37,747 nt of DNA from Candidatus Levybacteria bacterium RIFCSPLOWO2_02_FULL_37_18 (GTDB lineage Bacteria; Patescibacteriota; Microgenomatia; Levybacterales; UBA12049), in the NCBI GenBank assembly GCA_001784115.1, contig MFPD01000027.1, positions 1-37,747 of the forward strand, given 5' to 3'. Shown piece after piece: positions 1-8,513 of this stretch. Every line of letters starts with the position of its first letter. The first letter of the stretch is position 1. Position numbers and translations under genes: made by a program. The notes below the pieces were generated by a model. It saw nothing but the letters and a program-made list of their open reading frames with translations. It did not search any database and had not been told where the DNA came from.

Positions 1-153
1 CCTCAATGAGTCCAATCTTTTTTTTATCCAATCTCGTTCAACCTTTAATTTGCCGATTTGTTGATAGAGCTCCTGTATCAATTCTTCCCTGTTTTTCTTG
101 CCTTTTTTAATTGCATCAAAAGGCATGTCATTAAGTTCTAAATGCCAATCCAT
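1..153 (-). mobile_element. Partial IS3-type transposase OrfA-like ORF, running off the left window edge
   Basis: Minus-strand frame open from ATG at 153 to window start: MDWHLELNDMPFDAIKKGKKNREELIQELYQQIGKLKVERDWIKKRLDSLR; the ELYQQIGKLKVERDWIKK segment resembles the coiled-coil end of IS3-family OrfA. Confidence 0.5.
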
Positions 154-158
154 ACCAG

Positions 159-282
159 GTAACTGTTCACGCTTCCGACACGATCTCGTCATCCTGAACG
201 TAGTAAAGGATCTATTCGGTAAAAGATTCTTCTGCTTTCAGTCTCAGAATGACAGTTTTATGTTAGAAGTGTGAACTGTTAC
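159..282. repeat. Dispersed palindromic repeat element (intergenic copy)
   Basis: Imperfect inverted ends gtaactgttcacgcttc / gaagtgtgaactgttac around a core gtcatcctgaacgtagtaaaggatct...tctcagaatgac that resembles the copies inside valS and the O-antigen ligase. Confidence 0.6.
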
Positions 283-285
283 AGG

Positions 286-768
286 CTATTTGAAGTGTTT
301 TTTGTAAGAAAACGCGTGGGTGAGGGCAACAGCGAGGGCATCTGCTGTGTCATCGGGTTTGGGGACTTCTTTTAAATTTAAAAGCGTTTTTACCATTTTT
401 CCCATTTGTGTTTTTTCTGCTCTGCCGTAGCCTGTTAGTGCCATTTTTACCTGAAGCGGTGTGTATATTCCAATTTTCAAATTGAACTGCGCTCCAAGTA
501 ATAAAACTACTCCCCTTGCTTGCCCTACCACAAACGCGGTTTTTGCATTTGTATTAAAAAACAATTCCTCAACAGCCAACGCGTCCGGTTTGTGCTCTTC
601 AATAAGTTCCTTAAGTGTCTTATGTATCTTAAGTAACCGCTCTGGAACAGGAAGTTTAGAACTGGTCTCAATACACCCACTGTTTACTATTTTCAATTTA
701 CTATTTTCAATTGTTATTATTCCCCACCCCATTCTCCCAATCCCCGGATCTATACCGAGTATAAGCAT
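286..768 (-). CDS. ruvC: Crossover junction endodeoxyribonuclease RuvC
   Basis: MLILGIDPGIGRMGWGII, AVEELFFNTNAKTAFVVGQARGVVLL, KPDDTADALAVALTH. Preferred start ATG at 768 rather than the ORF-track start at 780 (TTG). Confidence 0.94.
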   Translation of the reverse strand: MLILGIDPGIGRMGWGIITIENSKLKIVNSGCIETSSKLPVPERLLKIHKTLKELIEEHKPDALAVEELFFNTNAKTAFVVGQARGVVLLLGAQFNLKIGIYTPLQVKMALTGYGRAEKTQMGKMVKTLLNLKEVPKPDDTADALAVALTHAFSYKKHFK

Positions 769-885
769 AATTTTAAACAATTATATCATGCGCATAATTT
801 TCAATTTCCATTGAATGTTTAAAAATTTAAATTTTCAAATTAAAAATTTTAAATTAGTTCTTTTGCTATTTTTGTTTATTTTTCG

Positions 886-891
886 TATAAT
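886..891 (+). promoter_or_regulatory. -10 element (TATAAT) 8 nt upstream of the rplY ATG
   Basis: cgTATAATatccttttATGGCT; a weak -35 (ttgcta) lies 17 nt upstream. Confidence 0.6.
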
Positions 892-899
892 ATCCTTTT

Positions 900-1658
900 A
901 TGGCTCAGCATCCAAAACTAAAAGTTGAAAAACGAACAGTTTTAGGCAAAAAAGTTAAGAAGCTTCGAAAAGAAGGAATTCTGCCTGCAAATATTTACGG
1001 CAAAGACTTAAAATCTACTGCTGTTCAAGTTCCATTAAAAGACTTTTTGGCTGTATTTAGGCAAACCGGAGAAACAGGACTCGTTGAAGTCCAGTTAGAC
1101 GGCCAAATAAGGCCGGTTTTAATTAAAAATCTCCAGCTTGAATACGTTGATAGGACTCCTGTTCATGTAGACTTTTACCAGGTTAACTTAAAAGAAAAAG
1201 TAAAAACCATGGTTCCCCTTGTTTTTGTTGGCGAACCAAAAGCAGTCACAGACAAACTTGGATTACTCCTTACTCCAATCTCAGAAATCGAAGTCGAAGC
1301 GCTTCCTGCTGATTTGCCGGAGAATATAGAAGTCAGTGTTGAACACTTGACAACAGTTGGTGACCAAATTGCAGTTTCTGAGTTAAAAGTTCCATCAGTT
1401 GTAACTGTTTTGTCTGATCCCGAACACGTAGTAGTAAAAATTGACGAATTAGTCAGCAAAGAAACATTAGAGGAAATTGCAGCTGCCGAAGCTGCAGCAG
1501 AAGCTGCAAAAGCCGCGTCAGACGCGGCCGAAGCCGGAACCCAAGGAGCAACACCAACAGCCGAGGGCGAACAACCAGCAGAGAAACCAACTGAAGCCGA
1601 ACAAAAACCCGCCGAAGCTCCTAAAAAAGAACCAAAAGCAGAAGAGAAGAGGGAGTAA
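900..1658 (+). CDS. rplY: Large ribosomal subunit protein bL25 (CTC family) with Ala/Glu/Pro-rich C-terminal tail
   Basis: KVEKRTVLGKKVKKLRKEGILPANIYGKDLKSTAVQV, HVDFYQVNLKEKVKTMVPLVFVGEPKAV; low-complexity tail EAAAEAAKAASDAAEAG...KEPKAEEKRE. Confidence 0.93.
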   Translation: MAQHPKLKVEKRTVLGKKVKKLRKEGILPANIYGKDLKSTAVQVPLKDFLAVFRQTGETGLVEVQLDGQIRPVLIKNLQLEYVDRTPVHVDFYQVNLKEKVKTMVPLVFVGEPKAVTDKLGLLLTPISEIEVEALPADLPENIEVSVEHLTTVGDQIAVSELKVPSVVTVLSDPEHVVVKIDELVSKETLEEIAAAEAAAEAAKAASDAAEAGTQGATPTAEGEQPAEKPTEAEQKPAEAPKKEPKAEEKRE

Positions 1659-1684
1659 TTTTAAATTGAAGATTGAAAATTCTT

Positions 1685-1711
1685 AAAAAAATTACTTTAG
1701 TAATTTTTTTA
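1685..1711. terminator. Probable bidirectional intrinsic terminator between convergent rplY and the TPR gene
   Basis: aaaaaattactttagtaattttttt: perfect stem flanked by A and T runs; overlaps the last codons of the minus-strand ORF. Confidence 0.6.
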
Positions 1712-2159
1712 ATCTTCTCGCATCTTCAAAAAATGGATCAATTGACAAAGCTTTTTCTATATACAATTTTGCAGCTTGTTTATTTCCCAATTGATACCTC
1801 AGGAGGGCAATTCTATAATAAGCGTCTTTAAAACCTTTATAATCTTGGATTATCTTGTTCCAAAACTCAATTTCCAGCAAAATTTTTTGCCTGTCTATTT
1901 CCACCTGTTTTCTTTTACTAAACAACTCATAGCCTTTTCCCAATTCAACTATAATTAATAACAAAAGCGTTCCAGATATAACTACCACCCAAAATTGTTT
2001 TGTTTTCCAATGTTTTAGAATTTTTTTTGCTTCGGTAATAAATCGGGAAAAAGTCGGGAATTGGTTTTTGCTCAAGACAAATCTTTTTTCTGAAGCTATT
2101 TGAACTTTATTTGCAGATTTTTTAAATTTTTTAGGCGGCAATTTTTTCATACAGGCCAC
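1692..2159 (-). CDS. Single-TM protein with C-terminal TPR-like repeat
   Basis: TM segment FWVVVISGTLLLLIIVELG; TPR-like FKDAYYRIALLRYQLGNKQAAKLYIEKALSIDPFFEDARRL. Overlaps the 3' end of valS. Confidence 0.6.
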   Translation of the reverse strand: MACMKKLPPKKFKKSANKVQIASEKRFVLSKNQFPTFSRFITEAKKILKHWKTKQFWVVVISGTLLLLIIVELGKGYELFSKRKQVEIDRQKILLEIEFWNKIIQDYKGFKDAYYRIALLRYQLGNKQAAKLYIEKALSIDPFFEDARRLKKLLK

Positions 2160-4363
2160 GAGGAAATCATGATGGAATCTTTATTCCCCAGTTTTTGGTA
2201 AATTTCCTCAGTCACAAACGGCATAAAAGGATGAAGCAGTTTAAGAAGTATTATGTATAAAGTATAAAGTATTAAGTATGAATTATCATCGAGACGATTT
2301 TTAACATCTTCTATATAAATATCTGCAAATTCATGCCAGATATACTCATAAAGTCGTTCTGCTGCTAAGTTGAATTGGTGCTTATCAATAAAAATTGTTA
2401 TTTCATTGGATAAGTCTTGTGTTTTCTCAATCCACTCTTTATCATTGTCATTTTTAGCAGTCTTAAACAGTATTTTTATGTCATTCAGAGGGAGCGCAGC
2501 GACCGAAGAATCTCTTGACGCATTAACAGATCCTTCGCTTCGCTCAGGATGACTCAATGAAGAACGTTTCATTTCAATGAAGCGGGCTATATTCCAAATT
2601 TTATTAGAAAATTTTTTCATGGCATCAAGTTTTCCATATGACATTGCCTGATCATGACCAAGTGCTGTTCCGTACACTAAGGCCATTCTCACTGCGTCTG
2701 CTCCGTACTGCTCAACAAGCTCCAATGGGTTTACCACATTGCCTTTACTTTTACTCATTTTCTTACCGTACGGGTCATTTACCAATCCATGCAATACTAC
2801 ATGTGTAAACGGAACCTTAGTAGTGCTATATATTCCAAGCATAACCATTCTTGATACCCATGCTTTTAAAATATCGTACCCGGTTTCCATTACAGAAGTC
2901 GGATAGAATCGTTCAAAGTCTCCCTGTTTGCTGGTTTTAAGAGTCACAACTGGCCATTGTCCAGATGAAAACCAGGTATCAAAGGTGTCAGTATCTTGTT
3001 CTAGGTCTTTTGAACCGCACTTGAGGCATTTTTCTGGTTTAGAACCGTCTGTAACAACCCAACCATCATTGCTCGATTGTTCCATTGTTCTATTGTTAGA
3101 TCCTGAAACGAGTTCAGGATGACATCGTAAACACTTCCAGGCTGGGATTCTTATTCCCCACACAATTTGGCGAGAAATATTCCAATCCCGTAAATTTTCA
3201 AGCCATTGAAAATATAATGTTTCAAAGTTTTTAGGAAAAATCTTTACTTCTCCGCTTTTAACCGCTGCTATTGCTTTTTCTGTAAATGATTTTACTTTTA
3301 CAAACCACTGCTCCATTGGAAGCGGCTCTAAAACTGTTTTGCATTTATAACAAACTCCTATTCTATGAACATATTCCTCGTCTATTTTTTCAATGAGCTC
3401 TTTTTGCTTCATTTCAGTAATAATTGCCTCCCTTGCTTTTTTCACATACATGCCAGCAAATTTCCCCGCATGCTCATTCATAGTACCGTCATAATTAATA
3501 ACTTGTTTTAGAGGAAGATTGTGTCTTTGGGCTACTTCATAATCATTAAAATCATGAGCAGGGGTAATTTTCACTACACCAGTACCAAACTGCAGATCCA
3601 CATATTCATCTGATATCACTTTAATCTTTGCCTTTCCAAGTACTGTTTCTATTTCAATTTCTTTTCCTACAAACTTTTTATATCGCTTGTCTTTTGGATT
3701 AACAGCAACTGCAGTATCTCCAAATTTGGTCTCTGGTCTAGTTGTTGCAAGCACTAACGGACCGTATTTTACATAATACAGCGGACTTTTCCGCTCTTCA
3801 TGCACAACTTCCAAATCAGAAAAAGATGTTCCGTCTTTTGTACAATAATGAACAAGCCGAAATCCTCTGTAAATAAGTCCTTCGTCATACATTTTTTTAA
3901 AAGTTTTATACACAAGTTTGACAATTTCAGGATCTAAGGTATATTTTTCCCGCGACCAATCTAGAGAAAATCCAAGCCTTCTAAGCTGATTTTCTATTTT
4001 ACCTCCAGATGACTTTACAAAATCCCAAATCATTGAATAAAGCTCTTCTTGTGAATAATCAAATCGAGATTTGCTTTGGCTTTGGAGTTGTTTCTCAAAT
4101 ACGAATTGCGTTTCAAATCCAGCATGATCTGTCCCAGGAAGCCACAAAACTGCCTCCCCCTTCATACGATGAAAGCGGATTAAAATGTCTTCTATGACAA
4201 ACATTGCGTGTCCAAAATGAAGATCTCCATTTGCATTCGGAGGCGGCAAAATTATGCAGTAGGGTTTTCCACCAGGATTGACTTCAGGCTTAAAATATCC
4301 CTTTTCTTCCCACTGCTTATATAATCTTTCTTCGACTAACCTGGGTTCATACACCTTGTCCAT
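2147..4363 (-). CDS. valS: Valyl-tRNA synthetase, carrying two in-frame repeat insertions
   Basis: PPPNANGDLHFGHAMFVIEDILIRFHRMKG, LPGTDHAGFETQ, KMSKSKGNVVNPLELVEQYGADAVRMAL, WNISRQIVWGIRIPAW. ATG at 4363 (MDKVYEPRLVEE) is preferred over the ORF-track start at 4387. Confidence 0.95.
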   Translation of the reverse strand: MDKVYEPRLVEERLYKQWEEKGYFKPEVNPGGKPYCIILPPPNANGDLHFGHAMFVIEDILIRFHRMKGEAVLWLPGTDHAGFETQFVFEKQLQSQSKSRFDYSQEELYSMIWDFVKSSGGKIENQLRRLGFSLDWSREKYTLDPEIVKLVYKTFKKMYDEGLIYRGFRLVHYCTKDGTSFSDLEVVHEERKSPLYYVKYGPLVLATTRPETKFGDTAVAVNPKDKRYKKFVGKEIEIETVLGKAKIKVISDEYVDLQFGTGVVKITPAHDFNDYEVAQRHNLPLKQVINYDGTMNEHAGKFAGMYVKKAREAIITEMKQKELIEKIDEEYVHRIGVCYKCKTVLEPLPMEQWFVKVKSFTEKAIAAVKSGEVKIFPKNFETLYFQWLENLRDWNISRQIVWGIRIPAWKCLRCHPELVSGSNNRTMEQSSNDGWVVTDGSKPEKCLKCGSKDLEQDTDTFDTWFSSGQWPVVTLKTSKQGDFERFYPTSVMETGYDILKAWVSRMVMLGIYSTTKVPFTHVVLHGLVNDPYGKKMSKSKGNVVNPLELVEQYGADAVRMALVYGTALGHDQAMSYGKLDAMKKFSNKIWNIARFIEMKRSSLSHPERSEGSVNASRDSSVAALPLNDIKILFKTAKNDNDKEWIEKTQDLSNEITIFIDKHQFNLAAERLYEYIWHEFADIYIEDVKNRLDDNSYLILYTLYIILLKLLHPFMPFVTEEIYQKLGNKDSIMISSWPV
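2480..2553. repeat. Palindromic repeat element inside valS
   Basis: gtcattcagagggagcgcagcgaccgaagaatctct...agatccttcgcttcgctcaggatgac, read in frame as SHPERSEGSVNASRDSSVAALPLND. Confidence 0.85.
3061..3123. repeat. Second repeat-derived insertion inside valS (zinc-ribbon region)
   Basis: gatcctgaaacgagttcaggatgac (palindrome arm) plus the ACAAT-type stretch tgctcgattgttccattgttctattgtt; read as CHPELVSGSNNRTMEQSSNDGW. Confidence 0.75.
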
Positions 4364-4482
4364 GAAGCTAATTGTAGCATAGAACAAGAGAACGTAGAAG
4401 AAGTTACTTTTTCCCGAGGATTCCCCGAATAATTCCCGCTTAAGACTCGCATGCTCCTTCGGCGAGGCTGGCCCGATCCGAT

Positions 4483-5790
4483 TTATGAAGGTACTAGTTT
4501 ATATCCACGGGTTTTTATGGTTTGAATTTCGTACTGGCTTTTTTGGAGTTTTAACTTGCTTCTGACCCTGGCAACCAACCTATCAATTGCCCAGTCAGAT
4601 ACGCCTAGCTCTTCTACCTCCGGCCAGACAGCTTCAACAATTTTTTCGCGTTCACAAATTTCACTTATGTGATCTTTTAAGAAAGAAAAAAGCGCGTGTT
4701 CTTTTCTGCTAAATTCAATACTTCCGTTTTCTGACAATGGTTTTTTGTCTTTTTGTTGTATGTAGTAATCAAATAAGGGACTAAAAAGTGCTCGAATGTT
4801 GTTTTGTGATTCATATAAAAACCCGCTGTCCCAGATATACCGTCCCAGTTTTCGCTCTTCATCAGAAATTGCTTGACCTTTGCTTATTTTTACAATAATT
4901 TCTTTTTCTTTCTCTGACAAGCTTTCCCATAATTCTTCTGACTGAAGACTAATTCGCTCATCTTTTAACAAGAGATCAAATAGCTCTGCTTTTGTTTTTG
5001 CCTCTTTTTTTCCTTCATGTAAAAAAATTAAAACAAGCTGAAAATACTGAACATATCCGTCCGCTAAATCAAAAATTGATTGTTCTATAGCAGGTGAAAT
5101 CGTAAGCTTGTATTCATCTTTGTATGTTTTATATATAATCTCCATATCCTCTTTTTTAGCAGGTTTCATGTACATTTCTTGGGCAAATGTAGATAGTGAG
5201 GCTCGTGTAAAAACCTCGGGAGCTAAAATATCAAGCCGCCGAAAACTGGTGAATACATACGCGAGTTTCCCATGTGTTGCATCCTGCAATCCCTGTAAAT
5301 TAGCAAAAAACTCAGGCGTGACCGCATCCTTGATGCGATCAAACCGAATAAAAAATATATTTGGAAAAATGCCGTTTTCAACGATTTTTTGCAAGGTTTT
5401 TCTAACTCCGTCGATAGTCAAAAATAAATCCTGGGATTGAATACTACTTGAGAATAACTCCTCAGCATATGTTTTTATTGAAACAGGATAGTTAGAATCT
5501 TCTAAAGCATCTATAATCCGCTTAAACGTAAGCCTCCAAAAAGGAAAGATTTCTTTTTCAACCAAATCATTCAAATCAACAGGAATAAACAGGTGTTTTT
5601 GAGTGGGGCTGATATAAGTTTTTACTATTTTTTCGTGGTATAAAAAAAACCTTAAAAAATTATTAATTCCCACCCGCTTCATGCCAACAAGCACAACCGA
5701 ACTTCTATTTTTTAACTGTTTTCCTAACTCTGCTGCCTCTTCTTTTCGAAACGTTAAGGGAAATGTTGCCTCTATAACAGTTTTGTCCAT
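4483..5790 (-). CDS. P-loop/STAND-like ATPase (degenerate Walker A) with C-terminal OmpR/PhoB-type winged helix
   Basis: VVLVGMKRVGINNFLRFFLY near the N-terminus; C-terminal EFSRKEHALFSFLKDHISEICEREKIVEAVWPEVEELGVSDWAIDRLVARVRSKLKLQ...IQTIKTRGYKLVPS is a Trans_reg_C-like domain. Confidence 0.75.
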   Translation of the reverse strand: MDKTVIEATFPLTFRKEEAAELGKQLKNRSSVVLVGMKRVGINNFLRFFLYHEKIVKTYISPTQKHLFIPVDLNDLVEKEIFPFWRLTFKRIIDALEDSNYPVSIKTYAEELFSSSIQSQDLFLTIDGVRKTLQKIVENGIFPNIFFIRFDRIKDAVTPEFFANLQGLQDATHGKLAYVFTSFRRLDILAPEVFTRASLSTFAQEMYMKPAKKEDMEIIYKTYKDEYKLTISPAIEQSIFDLADGYVQYFQLVLIFLHEGKKEAKTKAELFDLLLKDERISLQSEELWESLSEKEKEIIVKISKGQAISDEERKLGRYIWDSGFLYESQNNIRALFSPLFDYYIQQKDKKPLSENGSIEFSRKEHALFSFLKDHISEICEREKIVEAVWPEVEELGVSDWAIDRLVARVRSKLKLQKSQYEIQTIKTRGYKLVPS

Positions 5791-5900
5791 ACGCGTTCAT
5801 GCTTATTGTAATGATTCCAAAATCTTTTCGCAACACCGTTGTCCCCTAAAAATGACTGTCAGGTTTCTGTCTTACACTGGTCAAGCAGTAAATTTTGCTT

Positions 5901-5906
5901 TATACT
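5901..5906 (+). promoter_or_regulatory. -10 element TATACT, 6 nt before ATG 5913
   Basis: gctTATACTaaacttATGTCC. Confidence 0.5.
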
Positions 5907-5912
5907 AAACTT

Positions 5913-7346
5913 ATGTCCGATATGCCAGCATTAACAGCCGAACGAGGGATAGTTGCTCCTCATGGAGCAATGCTCACAGGAGAAGCACTCAAGGCTCAAC
6001 TTGTTCAAGTAAGTCCTGAGCGATCAAGGGATGCACTCTATGGAGTAATCGAGTCTCCTTTGGCAACAGCCGTACAAGAAGTAACAGTTGGCCCTTACAA
6101 CGGGGAATTAAATGGCCAGGATGTTAAAAACTTCCTTTCTTCGCCCTCTGAAGTACTAGTGGTAGGATGCGGAAGAAACGAAGCGCAAAATGGAAACCTT
6201 GCCCCTAATCTTGCCTATATGCAAGAAAGCACCAATGGAGCAGGAAATGTATTGTTTGTAGATGCCAACTCCACTGACAATTCCGTAGATACCGCACGAG
6301 CTATGGGAGTAGATGTATTAAGACGCGGAGACGTGCTTACGGAAGTCGTCGATAGAAGAGCTCTTGCTGAAATTCTTGCAATACCGCCAGAGGTATTAGA
6401 AGGCAAGGAAATCACCAGACAACCTCCTCTCCGAAAAGGAATTGATGTACTTATTGCTCGTATTTTGCTTCTCCAAGCTAAAAAAGCAGGACTTGCCCCA
6501 AAACATGTTCTTTTTTCAGACACAGACCTTAAATCCATTCCAGGAGGATCCCTGCAAAAATATCTAATTGGCATGGCTCAGGTAGAAAATAAGACGGCTG
6601 ACGAAAAAGGAACACAACTTAAAGATCCTACAGAAGACAGAAAAGTCTACAGACCCCTTCAACTTGTCGCACGGGCTGCAATTGACTTAAATAAAAAACG
6701 AAGAGACGGAAGAGAACAACAAGGTATATTTACTGGCTCTGAGAATAGAAATAACGAATCTATTTTCGTGTTTGGAAATATGGCAGAAGTCGACTCTGTT
6801 TCTCCATTTTTAAATGAAAGGCAAAGAGAAATTGCCCTTGCCTTAAGTGTAACGCCTGATCTTATTGTCCATCCCTTAACAGGAGAACTTATTATTGCTA
6901 CAGACTCTGAGCTAAGAGCTATGGGAGCAACAGGACAGTGTGTTGAAATTGCTCGCATTATCTCTCTTGCTGGAGAACAACATACTACCCTTGGCAGTTC
7001 TGATCCGCAATTCTTAAAAGATGTCTTACCCCTTGTAGGTAATGTACGCAGAGGCGAACAACAAAGAATTGACGAACCACAAACTGACGCGAAAGAATGG
7101 TGGATGATAGGAGAAGTTATTCCTAAATTCTGGAGAGCTACTACAGAATACATGATACAAACTGGTAAATTTTCTCATGAATTCAGCATGGAAGATTATA
7201 CTAGATTAAATAGATGGCTTCGAGATAGCCGAAGAGGCAGCAGGCTTAATAATCAAACCCAAACAAGAGAAATCGATGAATTCCCCATGGAACGCGCAAT
7301 TCCCTCTGTCCAACAGCTTGACGAAGCAGGGCTGTTAAAAATTTAA
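5913..7346 (+). CDS. GT-A fold glycosyltransferase-like protein (GpgS/MpgS-like pattern)
   Basis: VLVVGCGRNEAQNG...VLFVDANSTDNSVDTARAMGVDVLRRGDVL...RKGIDVLIARILLLQAKKAGLAPKHVLFSDTDLKSIP: DxNSTDxS and SDTD motifs. Start moved from 5895 to 5913 because the -10 lies between them. Confidence 0.6.
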   Translation: MSDMPALTAERGIVAPHGAMLTGEALKAQLVQVSPERSRDALYGVIESPLATAVQEVTVGPYNGELNGQDVKNFLSSPSEVLVVGCGRNEAQNGNLAPNLAYMQESTNGAGNVLFVDANSTDNSVDTARAMGVDVLRRGDVLTEVVDRRALAEILAIPPEVLEGKEITRQPPLRKGIDVLIARILLLQAKKAGLAPKHVLFSDTDLKSIPGGSLQKYLIGMAQVENKTADEKGTQLKDPTEDRKVYRPLQLVARAAIDLNKKRRDGREQQGIFTGSENRNNESIFVFGNMAEVDSVSPFLNERQREIALALSVTPDLIVHPLTGELIIATDSELRAMGATGQCVEIARIISLAGEQHTTLGSSDPQFLKDVLPLVGNVRRGEQQRIDEPQTDAKEWWMIGEVIPKFWRATTEYMIQTGKFSHEFSMEDYTRLNRWLRDSRRGSRLNNQTQTREIDEFPMERAIPSVQQLDEAGLLKI

Positions 7347-8506
7347 TCGATTAGCATCCGAGGTATCCTTTTTCCGTTAATATTTACAATATACTCAAAC
7401 CAAAATGTACCCATTTTTTCTGCTACTTCTTCTATAGTAATTTCTTCATCTCCTTGTTTTCCGATAATAACAACCTCATCACCTAACGCAAAATCTCCTT
7501 CATTTGGAAGCTTTAGAACTGTTTGATTCATGGAAATAAGACCAATAATTGGAGCTTTTTTTCCACCCACAAGCATACAACCCACCTCATGGGAAAGACT
7601 ACGCCTATAACCATCTGTATATCCCATAGGCACAATTCCTATACGAGTATCTTTCTCTGCTTTCCATGTCCGCCCATAACCAACCGTAGAACCAGCTGGA
7701 ATCGTTTTTACACATGCAAGTTTTGCTTTTAGCGCAACCATTGCTCGCTTTGGAGTAAAAGCGAATGGAAAGTCTCCCGGAGGTAAGCCATAAATTATAT
7801 TTCCAGGTCTTACTGCACTTAATCGCTTCTTAGGATCATCTCTATGCATTTTTGGCAATCTCATAACAGATGCCCCGTTGGCAACATGAATATATGACGG
7901 TAAGGGTATATTATTTGACTGAAGCTCATCTAAATAATGATTAAATACTTCTAATTGTTCGTAGGCAAAGCTTGGGTCATCATCTCCTGCTGTAGCAAAA
8001 TGAGTCATAATACCTTCTAAGTCAACATGAGGAGATTCATGAACTTCTTTTGCAAGCATAATTGCCTCTTCATTTGGCCATATCCCTTCCCTATGCATCC
8101 CAGTGTCAACATATAAATGAACCCGCGCCTTTTTACCGATTTTTCCCGCAGTATTTTCTATAGCTGGAAACATTTCGCTATCTGAAATCGCCAAAACCAT
8201 ATCTAATTCTAGAGCCTCTACAATATTACTAGAATCTACATAGTCTAAAACAAGCAAGGGAATTTTGACTCCTCCTTGTCGTAGCTCTTTTGCTTCTCGA
8301 AATGCCGATACCCCCACATACTTAGCACCGAGGTCTTGAAGTATATTCCCAACTAACACAGAGTCATGGCCATACCCATTAGACTTTATCATTGGTATTA
8401 TTGTTATTTTTTCCCCTACTGTTTCCTGAATAGATCTCCAGTTATACTCAATATTTTTCCTGCTTATTTCCATCCAGACCGGATGATCTCTTTTTTTGTC
8501 GTTCAT
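7343..8506 (-). CDS. Alanine racemase-like PLP enzyme (paralog 1)
   Basis: VWMEISRKNIEYNWRSI, IIPMIKSNGYGHDSV (PLP-Lys region), VHLYVDTGMHREGIWP, AVRPGNIIYGLPPG, VGYGRTW, VPMGYTDGYRR. Confidence 0.88.
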   Translation of the reverse strand: MNDKKRDHPVWMEISRKNIEYNWRSIQETVGEKITIIPMIKSNGYGHDSVLVGNILQDLGAKYVGVSAFREAKELRQGGVKIPLLVLDYVDSSNIVEALELDMVLAISDSEMFPAIENTAGKIGKKARVHLYVDTGMHREGIWPNEEAIMLAKEVHESPHVDLEGIMTHFATAGDDDPSFAYEQLEVFNHYLDELQSNNIPLPSYIHVANGASVMRLPKMHRDDPKKRLSAVRPGNIIYGLPPGDFPFAFTPKRAMVALKAKLACVKTIPAGSTVGYGRTWKAEKDTRIGIVPMGYTDGYRRSLSHEVGCMLVGGKKAPIIGLISMNQTVLKLPNEGDFALGDEVVIIGKQGDEEITIEEVAEKMGTFWFEYIVNINGKRIPRMLID

Positions 8507-8513
8507 AGATATA

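Noticed and set aside
461-814. Plus-strand ORF of 117 aa opposite ruvC
   Set aside because: Antisense shadow of a clearly conserved ruvC; no recognisable domain.
1477-1686. 69-aa Gln/Lys/Pro-rich ORF overlapping the rplY tail
   Set aside because: Alternate frame of the low-complexity Ala/Glu-rich bL25 tail.
4388-4482. Possible tRNA or small RNA between valS and the ATPase gene
   Set aside because: No cloverleaf or T-loop motif could be assembled from the sequence.
6659-7153. Minus-strand 164-aa ORF inside the glycosyltransferase gene (also 6215..6574)
   Set aside because: Shadow ORFs with Ser/Cys-rich composition typical of antisense frames.
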